A stretch of 64,000 bases of DNA from Geodermatophilus sabuli (GCF_010686765.1 NZ_JAAGWF010000002.1:186001-250000); one strand, 5' to 3'. Shown: positions 31,589-40,019, counted from the first letter of the stretch. Made by a program: numbers and translations. The notes: generated by a model from the letters alone, not told the origin.

Positions 31589-32227
31589 TCAGGCGCGGAT
31601 GATCCGCCGCTCGATGGCCGTGGCGACCGCGCCGGCCCGGGTGTCGACGCCGAGCTTGCCGTAGATGTGCGAGAGGTGGGACTTCACGGTCGCCTCGCTG
31701 ACCAGGAGCCGGCGGGCCATCTCCCGGTTGCCCAGACCGCCGGCGAGCAGGCCGAGGATCTGCACCTCCCGCTCGGTCAGTGCCGGCTCGGGGGAGCTGA
31801 CCCGCCGCACCAGGATCGCGGCCACCTCCGAGCCCAGCACGGTCTCGCCCCGGGCCACCGCCCGCACCGCGCGGAAGAGCTCGTCGGGTGGCGCGTCCTT
31901 GAGCAGGTAGCCACCCGCTCCCGCGTCGAGCGCGGCCAGGACGTCGGCGTCGGTGGCGTAGGTGGTGAGCACGAGGACCCGCGGGGGCTCCGGGCGGGCC
32001 CGCAGCCGCGCGGTCACTTCCGCGCCGCCCTCGCCCGGGCCGAGGTTGAGGTCCATGAGGACGACGTCGGGCCGGGTGCGAGCCACTGCTGCATCGGCCT
32101 CAGCGGCCCCCGCGGCCTCGGCGACGATCGCCAGGTCGGGCTGCCCCTCGAGCAGCGCCCGCAGCCCCGCCCGCACCACCGGGTGGTCGTCGACGAGGAC
32201 GATCAGGATCGCCTCAGCGCCGTCCAT
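31589..32227 (-). CDS. NarL/LuxR family response regulator
   Basis: A 212-residue two-domain regulator. The receiver has the acidic pair Val-Asp-Asp-His-Pro and the phosphoacceptor Asp in Val-Val-Leu-Met-Asp-Leu near residue 59. The C-terminal LuxR helix-turn-helix reads Leu-Thr-Glu-Arg-Glu-Val-Gln-Ile-Leu, then Asn-Arg-Glu-Met-Ala-Arg-Arg-Leu-Leu-Val-Ser-Glu-Ala-Thr-Val-Lys-Ser-His. It overlaps the end of its cognate kinase gene by 14 bases, so both are made together. Its regulon is unknown. Confidence 0.94.
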   Translation of the reverse strand: MDGAEAILIVLVDDHPVVRAGLRALLEGQPDLAIVAEAAGAAEADAAVARTRPDVVLMDLNLGPGEGGAEVTARLRARPEPPRVLVLTTYATDADVLAALDAGAGGYLLKDAPPDELFRAVRAVARGETVLGSEVAAILVRRVSSPEPALTEREVQILGLLAGGLGNREMARRLLVSEATVKSHLSHIYGKLGVDTRAGAVATAIERRIIRA

Positions 32228-33431
32228 CGGCGCTCCTCAGCGGGATCGAGACGGCGATCGCGGTGCCCTCGCCCGGCGCCGTCTCCACCGCCACCGCGCC
32301 GCCGAACTGGTCGGCGCGGCTGCGGATGCCGGCCAGGCCGCTGCCCCGGCCGTCCCTGCTGGTGCCGGACCGCCGGACGTCGAACCCCCGGCCGTCGTCC
32401 CGCACGTCGAGGGAGACCGTGTCGGGCTGGTAGGTCAGGGACACCGTCGCCGTGCTCGCGCCGGCGTGCTCCACGACGTTGGCCAGGGCGCCGCGCGCCG
32501 TCCGCAGCACCGCCGTGGCCACGTCGGCCGGGACGTCGACCGGCCGGCCGTCGACGTGCACCGCGACGCGGACGTCGGTGCCCTGCACGGCGCGCTCGCA
32601 GGTGCGCCGCAGCGCCGCCTCGAGCGCCGGACCGGCTCCCGCCGACACCTCCGCGGGGGCCAGGTCGCGCACCACCCGGCGCGCCTCGTCCAGCCCCTCC
32701 CGCGCGGTCGCGGCGGCCTGGGCGACGAGCTGACGGGCGGCGTCCGGCCGGGCCGACCACGACTGCTCGGCCGCCTGCAGCAGGAGGTTGATGCTGGAGA
32801 ACCCCTGCGCCACGCTGTCGTGGATCTCGCGGGACAGCCGGGCCCGCTCGGCCAGGGCGCCGGCCGAGTGCTGGGCCTCGACGAGGTCGCCCTGGGCCTC
32901 CTGCAACTCACCCAGGAGCTCCTGGCGGGCCACCGCCTCGCGGTCCAGCGCGCGGTAGGCGAGGACGGCCAGGCCGGCGACGCAGGCCGGTCCGACGACG
33001 ATCGTCGGGTCGACCGCGCCCAGCATGAGGGTCCAGGCGACCACCACGGTCGCGGTCATGCCGGCGACCACGGCGCCGGCCGCGGCGTACGGCAGGACCC
33101 GCAGGGCCACGAACGACAGGGGCACCGCGACCCAGGAGAACGACGGCGCGAGGACCACGAGGACCAGCCAGGTCGCGACGAGGGCCAGGCAGCCCGCGAT
33201 CGCCCGCCTCCGGTGTCCGTGGCGGACGGCCCGGCGCTGGAGCGCGTACACGGCGACCAGCACCGCGGCGCCGGCCAGCACGGCCGGCGTGCGGCCGTCG
33301 GCGCCGTGCGCGTCGACGTACCGGATCGCGGACGCGGTGGTCAGGAGCACCACGGCTCCGTCGAGCCACCCGGTCCCGCCGACGCCGGCGAGGATGCCGT
33401 GCACGCCGTCCCGGCGCCGGAGCTCGGTCAC
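32214..33431 (-). CDS. Sensor histidine kinase (HisKA_3/NarX type)
   Basis: A 405-residue membrane kinase. About five N-terminal helices (20-165) form the sensor, with no large extracellular domain. The dimerisation box has Leu-Ser-Arg-Glu-Ile-His-Asp-Ser-Val-Ala-Gln-Gly, with His the phosphorylated residue near 217. The ATPase domain shows the N box (Ala-Asn-Val-Val-Glu-His-Ala), Asp-Asp-Gly-Arg-Gly-Phe-Asp and Gly-Ser-Gly-Leu-Ala-Gly-Ile-Arg. It partners the downstream NarL-type regulator. A TAGCGT hexamer nine bases before the start may mark a very short leader. Confidence 0.93.
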   Translation of the reverse strand: MTELRRRDGVHGILAGVGGTGWLDGAVVLLTTASAIRYVDAHGADGRTPAVLAGAAVLVAVYALQRRAVRHGHRRRAIAGCLALVATWLVLVVLAPSFSWVAVPLSFVALRVLPYAAAGAVVAGMTATVVVAWTLMLGAVDPTIVVGPACVAGLAVLAYRALDREAVARQELLGELQEAQGDLVEAQHSAGALAERARLSREIHDSVAQGFSSINLLLQAAEQSWSARPDAARQLVAQAAATAREGLDEARRVVRDLAPAEVSAGAGPALEAALRRTCERAVQGTDVRVAVHVDGRPVDVPADVATAVLRTARGALANVVEHAGASTATVSLTYQPDTVSLDVRDDGRGFDVRRSGTSRDGRGSGLAGIRSRADQFGGAVAVETAPGEGTAIAVSIPLRSADGRR

Positions 33432-33589
33432 AACTGGGACACGCTACGGGCCGCCGGGCGTCCGCGGCATCATCCGATCGGCCAGGACCGCGCCCCCCGG
33501 ACGGCGCCCCGGGGGTCGCCGTCCGGCCGATGCCGTGCCGGGGAGCGCCCGGCACGGTGGAGGGACCGCCATCGGACCCAGGAGTCGCC

Positions 33590-34552
33590 ATGCGCCGCCC
33601 GTTCCTCCCCGCCGCCGTCCTCTCGCTCGGGGTCGCCGCCCTGCTGGGCGCACCGCCCGCGGCCGCGCACGAGGGCGTCGGGCAACGCCCCGCCACCTAC
33701 CGGCTGGACGGCGACCAGTACGTGTCGAAGTTCGAGGGCATCGGCGTCGACCCGGCCGAGCGGACCTTCTACGTCAGCGAGACCACCGGCGGCGAGATCC
33801 ACCGCGGGGACGTGCGGACCGGGGAGACCGAGGTCTGGCTGGACGAGGGCGCGGACGGGCGCACCACCGCCCGCGGCATCACCACCGACCACCGCGGCCG
33901 GGTCTACGTCGCGGGGGGGCCCAACGGGATCGACGCCGACCGCCCCGACCTGTGGGTCTACGCCCCGGACGGCCGCCTGCTCGCCGCGCTGGACCTCGGC
34001 GTGCCCGACGCCTTCCTCAACGACGTGACCATCGGCCCCGACGGGGCCGCCTACGTCACCAACTCCAACGCGCCGCAGGTCTTCCGGGTGGCCCGCGAGC
34101 ACGGGCAGTGGATGGCCCGCGTGTGGGTGGACGCGACGGGGACGATCCCGACCCAGACGGGCTTCAACCTCGGCGGGATCGTCGTCTCGCCGGACCGGCG
34201 TGCTCTCGTGGTGGCGCAGGGCAACGTCGGCCGACTGTGGCGCTTCGACCTGCGCAGCGGGGCGGTCACCCCGATCGACACCGGCGACGTCGACCTGACC
34301 GACGCCGACGGGCTGGTGCTCCGGGGGTCGACGCTGACCGTCGTCCGCAACTTCTCGCGGGTGCTCACCACGCTCGAACTCGGCCGCCACGCCGACTCCG
34401 CCCGGCTGCTGCAGGAGACCCCCACCGACCCCGCCCGGGTCTTCACCACGGCGAAGGAGGCACGCGGGCGGCTGCTGCTGGTCGACAGCCGGTTCGAGGA
34501 GCCGACGCCGACGGCGCCGTTCGAGGTGGTGGCCCTGCCGCTGCGGCCGTGA
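33590..34552 (+). CDS. Secreted SMP-30/gluconolactonase-like beta-propeller
   Basis: A 320-residue exported protein. The signal peptide (Arg-Arg-Pro-Phe-Leu..., cleavage after Ala-Ala-Ala near 25) precedes a six-bladed propeller. Blade strands such as Phe-Glu-Gly-Ile-Gly-Val-Asp, Gly-Ile-Thr-Thr-Asp-His-Arg-Gly-Arg-Val-Tyr-Val, Leu-Asn-Asp-Val-Thr-Ile-Gly-Pro-Asp-Gly-Ala-Ala-Tyr-Val and Leu-Val-Val-Ala-Gln-Gly-Asn are typical of SMP-30/NHL superfamily repeats. Lactonase metal ligands cannot be assigned with confidence. GGAG lies before the ATG. It is divergent from the histidine kinase. Confidence 0.8.
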   Translation: MRRPFLPAAVLSLGVAALLGAPPAAAHEGVGQRPATYRLDGDQYVSKFEGIGVDPAERTFYVSETTGGEIHRGDVRTGETEVWLDEGADGRTTARGITTDHRGRVYVAGGPNGIDADRPDLWVYAPDGRLLAALDLGVPDAFLNDVTIGPDGAAYVTNSNAPQVFRVAREHGQWMARVWVDATGTIPTQTGFNLGGIVVSPDRRALVVAQGNVGRLWRFDLRSGAVTPIDTGDVDLTDADGLVLRGSTLTVVRNFSRVLTTLELGRHADSARLLQETPTDPARVFTTAKEARGRLLLVDSRFEEPTPTAPFEVVALPLRP

Positions 34553-34563
34553 GCCGGGCCCCG

Positions 34564-35328
34564 TCAGCCGATGAGGTCCGCGGCCAGCGTCCCGACGTCC
34601 ACCGCGGACCGTCCACCGTCGGCCACGATGGTGCTGCCGGTCACGAACGAGGCGGCGTCGGAGGCGAGGAACAGGGCGACCGCGGCGATCTCCTCGGGGT
34701 CGGCGAACCGGCGCAGCGGCGTCCCGGCGGTCAGCCGCCGGACGGCGTCGTCCTCGTCGGACCCGAGGCGCTCGGCCACCCGGTCGATCATCGGCTGCAG
34801 CATCCGCGTGCGCGTGCCGCCGGGCGCGACCACGTTCGCCCGAGCTGCCTGCGGTCCGTGGTCGACGGCGAGGGACCGGAGCAACCCGAGCAGGGCGGTC
34901 CTCCCGGTGGTGTAGGTCATCAGGCCCCGTGCCGACGCCAGCGCCGCCACGGACGCGCCCACGACGATCGAGCCGCCACCCCGCTCCAGCAGGGCGGGCA
35001 GCGTCTCCCGCACGGTGACCACCGCCGTGGTCAGGTCGACCCGCGGTTCGCGGTCGAAGGCCTCCTGGTCGACGTCGAGGACCCCGCCCGACCGGCTGCC
35101 GCCGCCGGCGCTCGTGACCACCGCGTCGAGCCCGCCGGCCTCTCGCGCCGCCGCCACCGCCCACCGCACGTCGGCGGGCCCGGCCGCGTCACCGACGACC
35201 GCGATGCCGCCGGTCTCCGCGGCGACCCGCTGCACCGGCCCGGGCTCCGGCCCCAGCGCGACGACGGTGCCGCCGTCGGCCGCGAAGCCGCGGACGCTCG
35301 CCGCGCGGGTGACAAGGGGACTTGACAT
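34564..35328 (-). CDS. SDR family protein with degenerate active-site motifs
   Basis: A 254-residue protein plainly related to short-chain dehydrogenases: it ends Ala-Leu-Phe-Leu-Ala-Ser-Asp-Ala-Ala-Ser-Phe-Val-Thr-Gly-Ser-Thr-Ile-Val-Ala-Asp-Gly-Gly. But the N-terminal glycine-rich cofactor loop is missing: Leu-Val-Thr-Arg-Ala-Ala-Ser runs straight into Val-Arg-Gly-Phe-Ala-Ala-Asp-Gly-Gly-Thr-Val-Val-Ala-Leu, a deletion of about six residues. The catalytic Tyr-x-x-x-Lys has become Tyr-Thr-Thr-Gly-Arg. It is either a decaying gene or a pseudoenzyme with a non-catalytic role. The reading frame itself is intact. Its start codon lies inside the palindrome at 35321-35344. Confidence 0.8.
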   Translation of the reverse strand: MSSPLVTRAASVRGFAADGGTVVALGPEPGPVQRVAAETGGIAVVGDAAGPADVRWAVAAAREAGGLDAVVTSAGGGSRSGGVLDVDQEAFDREPRVDLTTAVVTVRETLPALLERGGGSIVVGASVAALASARGLMTYTTGRTALLGLLRSLAVDHGPQAARANVVAPGGTRTRMLQPMIDRVAERLGSDEDDAVRRLTAGTPLRRFADPEEIAAVALFLASDAASFVTGSTIVADGGRSAVDVGTLAADLIG

Positions 35329-35344
35329 GTCCGTCCATGTCGAG
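35321..35344. promoter_or_regulatory. 24-bp operator-like palindrome with divergent -35 boxes
   Basis: CTTGACATG (35321-35329) and CATGTCGAG (35336-35344) form nine-base arms with one mismatch and a six-base spacer. A perfect plus-strand TTGACA (35322-35327) with 17 bases to CACGCT (35345-35350) may drive the gene at 35409. A minus-strand TTGACA lies at 35361-35356. A repressor bound here would block both directions. The palindrome covers the start codon of the SDR gene. Confidence 0.55.
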
Positions 35345-35408
35345 CACGCTCGTCCTGTCAAGGTCGCTTGACCATGCGACCCGCCCGCACACTGCCGAGG
35401 AGAGACCC

Positions 35409-35837
35409 GTGCCGACTGTCGGACGGACCCGCCCCAAGCCGGCGCTCGCGCTCGGCGCCGCCCTCGTGGCACTGACGCTGCTGATCGTCACCGGGCTGGC
35501 GCTGCGCGAGTACGGCCCGGGCGACATGGGCGCCGGCTTCCTGTGGGGGGCGGCGGCCAGCCTGGCGGGCGCCGGGGTGATGGCCTGGCGGGTGAGTCGG
35601 CGCCCCGGCAGTGCGACGACCTTCGAGCGCGCCTGGACCCGGACCGGGGACGAGCGCGACGACGCCCTGCTGACCCGCTCCCTCGCCGTCCTCGGGCTGC
35701 TCGCGGTGCCGCTCACCGGTGTGGCGGCCATCGCGATCGGGCTCGGCGCTCGCGCGGAGATGGTGCTCACCCTGCTGCTCGTCGCGGAGATCGCGGTCGG
35801 AGCGGTCGCCTTCGCCGTCGTCGACCGCCGGAGCTGA
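35409..35837 (+). CDS. Four-helix membrane protein of unknown function
   Basis: A 142-residue protein with four hydrophobic segments: about 14-33, 43-62, 88-110 and 116-138. A charged loop between the second and third (Phe-Glu-Arg-Ala-Trp-Thr-Arg-Thr-Gly-Asp-Glu-Arg-Asp-Asp) is probably cytoplasmic. No family recognised. The GTG at 35409 follows GAGGAGAG; in-frame starts further upstream would read through the operator. Its end overlaps the converging App1 gene by 71 bases, assuming that gene runs to its first stop. Confidence 0.72.
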   Translation: MPTVGRTRPKPALALGAALVALTLLIVTGLALREYGPGDMGAGFLWGAAASLAGAGVMAWRVSRRPGSATTFERAWTRTGDERDDALLTRSLAVLGLLAVPLTGVAAIAIGLGARAEMVLTLLLVAEIAVGAVAFAVVDRRS

Positions 35838-36870
35838 CCGGCACGGGCAGCACGCCCCACCGGTCCAGCCGTGCGGCCAGCGCGGTGCCGTCGCCGGCGC
35901 GGACGACGGGAACGGCACCCACCCGCTCGTCGCCCGCCGGCGCGGCGGTGCCCATCGGGGCGACCGTGCGCAGCGCGACGGCGGCCACCTGCTCCGGGTG
36001 CGAGCGCGCGAAGTCGCGGTAGATCTCGGGATCGTGCTCGCCGTCGTCCCCCACCAGCACCCAGCGCACGCCGGGCAGGTCGAGGACCAGCCGTTCCAGG
36101 GACGCCCGCTTGTGCGCCTGTCCGCTGCGGAACCACGCGCGCGGGCTGATGCCCCAGTCGGTCAGCAGGAGGGCGCCGGGCGGGAAGCCGTTGCGCGCCA
36201 GGAAGCGGGTGATGGGCCCGGCCAGGTTCCACGGTCCGTTGCTCACGTAGACGACCGGCGCGTGCGGCGCCGCGGCGGCCAGGGAGGTCAGCAGTGCCGC
36301 CATGCCGGCCACCGGACGCCGGGTCTCGCCGTTGCCCGCGAACGTGCGCCAGGCGGCCCGCACCGGATGCCGGATGCCGGTGATCCACACCGTGTCGTCG
36401 ATGTCGCAGACGACACCGCGGACCGCGTCGGGTGCCGCGACGTGGACCGGCGCCGGCACCGGCGGGCGGCCGTCCACGTGCAGCAGCGCCGCACCGGGTC
36501 CCGGTGGCAGGTCGACCGGGACGGTCAGGTCGATCAGCCCCGCCTCGTCGGCGCGCGCCCGGACCCGGGTGCTCCCGAGGCTGACGTCGATCTCGCCGTG
36601 CGGTTGCTCCAGGGTCAGCAGGCGGCGCCAGCCCGGGATGTCGAGGCGGGCGTTCGGGTCCGTGCCGGCCGGGGCGAGCAGCAGCCGCCCGCGGACCCGC
36701 GCCCGGCCCCGTGCGGCGTAGCCGGGGTAGCCCAGCGCCGCGGTCGTCCACCCGCGGCGGCGGGCGCGGTCGGACAGGAGCCGGTTGAGCCGCGTCTGGA
36801 CGCGGTAGGCGGCGGCCACGAGCTGCAGGGACCAGCCCGGAGCGGGCGGCGGCGGGAGCGACACGGACAC
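35767..36870 (-). CDS. App1 family (DUF2183) phosphatase-like protein
   Basis: A protein of about 367 residues. An N-terminal beta-rich region is followed by the App1 catalytic domain with Cys-Asp-Ile-Asp-Asp-Thr-Val-Trp-Ile-Thr near residue 180, a haloacid-dehalogenase-like Asp-x-Asp motif. Tyr-Val-Ser-Asn-Gly-Pro-Trp-Asn-Leu and Val-Leu-Val-Gly-Asp-Asp-Gly-Glu-His-Asp-Pro-Glu supply the later phosphatase motifs. Yeast App1 is a phosphatidate phosphatase; bacterial members are less studied. The GTG at 36870 has only a weak ribosome-binding site, so the start is uncertain. The Arg/Pro-rich C-terminus overlaps the neighbouring gene. Confidence 0.82.
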   Translation of the reverse strand: MSVSLPPPPAPGWSLQLVAAAYRVQTRLNRLLSDRARRRGWTTAALGYPGYAARGRARVRGRLLLAPAGTDPNARLDIPGWRRLLTLEQPHGEIDVSLGSTRVRARADEAGLIDLTVPVDLPPGPGAALLHVDGRPPVPAPVHVAAPDAVRGVVCDIDDTVWITGIRHPVRAAWRTFAGNGETRRPVAGMAALLTSLAAAAPHAPVVYVSNGPWNLAGPITRFLARNGFPPGALLLTDWGISPRAWFRSGQAHKRASLERLVLDLPGVRWVLVGDDGEHDPEIYRDFARSHPEQVAAVALRTVAPMGTAAPAGDERVGAVPVVRAGDGTALAARLDRWGVLPVPVSSGGRRRRRRPLRPRSPRRAAG

Positions 36871-36985
36871 CTCCGGTCCGACGGTGAGCCGCCCGACCGT
36901 ACTGGTCCCCCAGGCGTGCCGCCGGTGCCGACGCCGGTGCGCCGGCACCGCGGCCCGCGGCACGGCACGGCCGGTCCGCGGGCCC

Positions 36986-37345
36986 TCAGGCCTCCGGGTC
37001 GCCGCCCGGCCGGAGGTCGGGCCCGGGCGCCGGCGCTCCATGGCCGAGCAGCTGGTCCATGAGCCTGCGGAGCCGGTCGTCGTCCCGGCCGTCCACCGCC
37101 GGTGGTGTGGACAACGGGACCAGGTGGCTCTGGTAGACGTCTCTGCTGGCCTCGTTGAGGGCCTGGGCGAGGACGTCCTGCTGGAAGGTGTCCAGAGGCA
37201 CCAGGCCCTGCAGGTAGCCGTCGAGGTCGAAGGCGTCACCGGTGCCACCGAGAGCGAGGTAACGCAGCCACAGGTCCTGCACGCTCAGCTGGGCATGCAC
37301 CCGGGCGGCGTCCATGCGTCGGTAGCGCTCACTGCTCGTCATCAT
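36986..37345 (-). CDS. Small conserved-looking hypothetical protein
   Basis: A 119-residue soluble protein, mostly helical (Leu-Ser-Val-Gln-Asp-Leu-Trp-Leu-Arg-Tyr-Leu-Ala-Leu-Gly-Gly-Thr-Gly-Asp, then Phe-Gln-Gln-Asp-Val-Leu-Ala-Gln-Ala-Leu-Asn-Glu), with a Pro/Gly-rich tail. No family recognised. It begins 10 bases after the GAF-ANTAR gene stop and is probably in the same operon, so it may work with the ANTAR proteins. Confidence 0.72.
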   Translation of the reverse strand: MMTSSERYRRMDAARVHAQLSVQDLWLRYLALGGTGDAFDLDGYLQGLVPLDTFQQDVLAQALNEASRDVYQSHLVPLSTPPAVDGRDDDRLRRLMDQLLGHGAPAPGPDLRPGGDPEA

Positions 37346-37355
37346 CGCGGACGGT

Positions 37356-38138
37356 TCAGGTGGCAGCGGAGTCGCTGGTGCGCGCGGTCACCGCGGCGAG
37401 CAGGGCGCGGGCGACGTCCTCGATCGGCCGGTCGGACCGGCGGGCGGTGGCAGCAAGCGTGGCGAAGGCGTCCTGGCGGTCGGCCGCGCCCTTGGCCAGG
37501 AGCACCCCGATCGCCTGGGCGACGGCGTCCCGGCTGGTGAGCGCGTCGGTGAGCTGACGGCTGAGCCGGCGGGCCTCCTGCAGGCTCTGGCTGTTGGCGA
37601 GCAGGATGGCGGCCTGCGCCGCGAGCAGGCGCATGACGTGCTCGTCGTGGGGGCCGTAGTTCACCGGGCGCTCGCAGTAGACCTTCATGGCGCCGATCGA
37701 CTCGTCGGCCGCCAGCAGCGGTGCGCTGAGCACCGAGCGCACGCCCAGCCGGCTGGCCGCCTCGTTCCACCGGGGCCAGCGGGCATCGGTCGTGGTGTCG
37801 TCGATGCGCACCAGTTCCCGGGTCCGCCAGGCGGTCAGGCACGGGCCCTCGTCGAGCTCGTACTGCAGGGCGTCGGCCTGCTCGGCCGCCTGGTTGGAGG
37901 CGGCCCGGGAGCGCTTGCCGTGCTCGTCCACGATGGTGACCGCCGACCCGAGCGTGCCCGCGGTGGCGGTCGCGGCGAGGGCGGTGACCAGTTCGAGCGC
38001 GGTGTCCACGGTCTCCCGGGACAGGACGAGCCCGGCCATCCGGCTCAACGCCCAGGCCAGCTCCGCCGACGGTGTGGAGGTGAGCTCGCCGGAGGCGGCC
38101 GGTGCCGGGTTCTCGGCGGGGGTGGTGGGGTCGGTCAT
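37356..38138 (-). CDS. GAF-ANTAR domain protein
   Basis: A 260-residue cytosolic regulator. The GAF domain spans about 45-180 and the C-terminal ANTAR domain about 190-245, with Leu-Thr-Ser-Arg-Asp-Ala-Val-Ala-Gln-Ala-Ile-Gly-Val-Leu-Leu and Ala-Phe-Ala-Thr-Leu at the usual positions. ANTAR proteins bind paired RNA hairpins to stop transcription termination. The input here is probably a small ligand or redox state sensed by GAF. AGGACCG precedes the ATG. It lies 84 bases after a second GAF-ANTAR gene with different GAF sequence. Confidence 0.9.
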   Translation of the reverse strand: MTDPTTPAENPAPAASGELTSTPSAELAWALSRMAGLVLSRETVDTALELVTALAATATAGTLGSAVTIVDEHGKRSRAASNQAAEQADALQYELDEGPCLTAWRTRELVRIDDTTTDARWPRWNEAASRLGVRSVLSAPLLAADESIGAMKVYCERPVNYGPHDEHVMRLLAAQAAILLANSQSLQEARRLSRQLTDALTSRDAVAQAIGVLLAKGAADRQDAFATLAATARRSDRPIEDVARALLAAVTARTSDSAAT

Positions 38139-38222
38139 CGGCGGTCCTGTCAGGCGGTGGCTGCGCGTTCGGTGGTGCGTGGGCGGCGCGGGGTCGTCGC
38201 CTCGTCCGTCTCGTGCGGCGGG

Positions 38223-38942
38223 TCAGAGGTCCAGTTCTCCGGTGAGCACCAGGTGCTCGGCCAGGTCGCGCACCTTGCGATTGGTGTGCATGGACACGCC
38301 GGCCAGCAGCCGGAAGGCCTCGTCGACGGTCACCTTGTACCGCTCCATCACGATGCCCTTCGCCTGTTCGATGGCGGCCCGGGACTCCATCGCCAACCGC
38401 AGGTTCTCGGCCTGGTCGCGGGCGTCCTGGAGTGCGTCGACGTTGGCCAGCGCGACCGCGGCGTAGGCGGCGAACTCGGCCGCGGCGCGACGGTGCTCGT
38501 CGGTGAAGGCACCGGTCACCGGCGAGTACACGTTCAGCGCCGCCGCGAACTGCACGGCGGGTACGGGCGCGGCCAGCGAACTCAGGGCACCGCGCTCGAC
38601 GAAGGTCTCCATGTAGTCGGGCCACCGGCTCTCCGAGCGGCCGTCGGTGATCTCGGTGAACTCGCCGCCGACGGCGGCGTCCATGCACGGGCCGTGACCC
38701 TGCTCGTACTGCGTCTCGTCGAGGTGCCGCGCCAGTTCCCCGGTGGAGGCCGCGGTCATCGCCTGCTGGTCGCGCATCACCGTGATCGAGGCCTCGCTGT
38801 TCTCCGGCATCACGTGCGTGACCAGGTCGGCGATGCGCTGCAGCACCGACTGGGTGTTCTCCTCGGCGAGCAGCAGGCCGGCCAGCTCGCCCAGCGCCTC
38901 CCGGATGCCCGGCGTGCCGGAGGCGCCCGCGGAGCCGGTCAT
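38223..38942 (-). CDS. GAF-ANTAR domain protein
   Basis: A 239-residue relative of the downstream gene. GAF at about 20-165 (Gln-Gly-His-Gly-Pro-Cys-Met-Asp-Ala-Ala) and ANTAR at about 175-235, with Ala-Met-Glu-Ser-Arg-Ala-Ala-Ile-Glu-Gln-Ala-Lys-Gly-Ile-Val-Met, the classic ANTAR signature, then Asp-Glu-Ala-Phe-Arg-Leu-Leu. The ATG at 38942 has GGAGG nine bases upstream; the longer frame to 39014 has none. It is the first gene of a three-gene minus-strand unit. Confidence 0.92.
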   Translation of the reverse strand: MTGSAGASGTPGIREALGELAGLLLAEENTQSVLQRIADLVTHVMPENSEASITVMRDQQAMTAASTGELARHLDETQYEQGHGPCMDAAVGGEFTEITDGRSESRWPDYMETFVERGALSSLAAPVPAVQFAAALNVYSPVTGAFTDEHRRAAAEFAAYAAVALANVDALQDARDQAENLRLAMESRAAIEQAKGIVMERYKVTVDEAFRLLAGVSMHTNRKVRDLAEHLVLTGELDL

Positions 38943-39222
38943 GAGCCCGCCTCCCTCGTCCCGGGTCGAGGTGGCTGACCACCGCCATGGTGACGGGGAC
39001 ATCCACCCGGTCACGGCGCCGGCCGAGTGGACGTGTGCACGGTACCTGACATTGCACCGGATGGGGTGCCCCGCTCGTCGTCACTGCGGCTCCCCGTCTG
39101 TCACGATGGGACCGCCCCGCTCGCAGGGGCAGCCTCCGCCCGAGCGCACGGACCATGGACGAGGGATCACCCGTCCCGCCTGCGGTCTCGGCACCCGGTG
39201 ACACGGCACGGAGGAGCCACTC

Positions 39223-39945
39223 GTGGCCATCGCCCCGACTTCTGCGAACACGGCACGCTGCAACGCCGTCCTCGCCGGCCTCGACGAGGACGCCCTCGCC
39301 CCGCTGCTGCCGGATCTGCACGAGGTACCGCTCCCCCTGGGGCGGGTGCTGCACGAGCCCGGGGCACCGATCCAGGCCGTGTTCTTCCCGCTCGTCGGCG
39401 TCGTCTCCGTCGTGGCCGACCTGGACGCCGACCAGGTCGTGGAGACCGCCACCATCGGCCGCGAGAGCGTGGTCGGCCTCTCGGTGTTCCTCGGCGCCGA
39501 CGCCCCGACCGAACGCTCCCTGGTCCAGGTGGCCGGTCGGGCGCTGGCGATGGGCGTCGACCAGTTCCGGGAGCAGATCGCCGAGGTCGACGGCCCGCTG
39601 ACAGCCATGCTCCAGCGGTCGGCCCAGGCCCTCTTCACCCAGGTGAGCCGCAACGCCGCCTGCAACCGGGTGCACACCGTGCGCCAGCGAGCCGCCCGGT
39701 GGCTGCTCATGACGGCCGACCGCATGGACAGCTCTCGCTTCGACCTCACCCAGCACTTCCTCGCCCAGATGCTTGCGGTGCGCCGCACGTCGGTCAGCGA
39801 GGTGGCCCAGTCCCTGGCCGAGGACGGCTGCATCACCTACACCCGCGGGTCCATCGGCATCACCGACCGGCCACGCCTGCAGTCGCACGCCTGCGACTGC
39901 TACGAGGCGATCCGGCGAGCCACCGGGGACGCACTGGCGCACTGA
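39223..39945 (+). CDS. Crp/Fnr family transcriptional regulator
   Basis: A 240-residue regulator. A cyclic-nucleotide-binding-like beta-barrel (about 20-125) contains Val-Leu-His-Glu-Pro-Gly-Ala-Pro-Ile and Phe-Phe-Pro-Leu-Val-Gly-Val-Val-Ser-Val-Val, but not the Arg-Ser cAMP-binding motif of true CRP, so another ligand or none is likely. A winged helix follows (about 150-225) with Phe-Leu-Ala-Gln-Met-Leu-Ala-Val-Arg-Arg-Thr-Ser-Val-Ser-Glu-Val. Two Cys near the C-terminus (Ala-Cys-Asp-Cys) are notable. The GTG follows GGAG. It is divergent from the GAF-ANTAR unit across 280 bases. Confidence 0.88.
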   Translation: MAIAPTSANTARCNAVLAGLDEDALAPLLPDLHEVPLPLGRVLHEPGAPIQAVFFPLVGVVSVVADLDADQVVETATIGRESVVGLSVFLGADAPTERSLVQVAGRALAMGVDQFREQIAEVDGPLTAMLQRSAQALFTQVSRNAACNRVHTVRQRAARWLLMTADRMDSSRFDLTQHFLAQMLAVRRTSVSEVAQSLAEDGCITYTRGSIGITDRPRLQSHACDCYEAIRRATGDALAH

Positions 39946-40019
39946 TCCGCGGTCTCCCCGGCGAGCGGGGACCGCGCCGAGGGCATCTCTCTCCGCCGCG
40001 ACGGGCCCGTCGCGTTGCC

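Noticed and set aside
39223-39945. Calling the Crp/Fnr protein the global cAMP receptor
   Set aside because: The cAMP-binding Arg-Ser motif and the usual recognition helix are not present, so it is only a family member.
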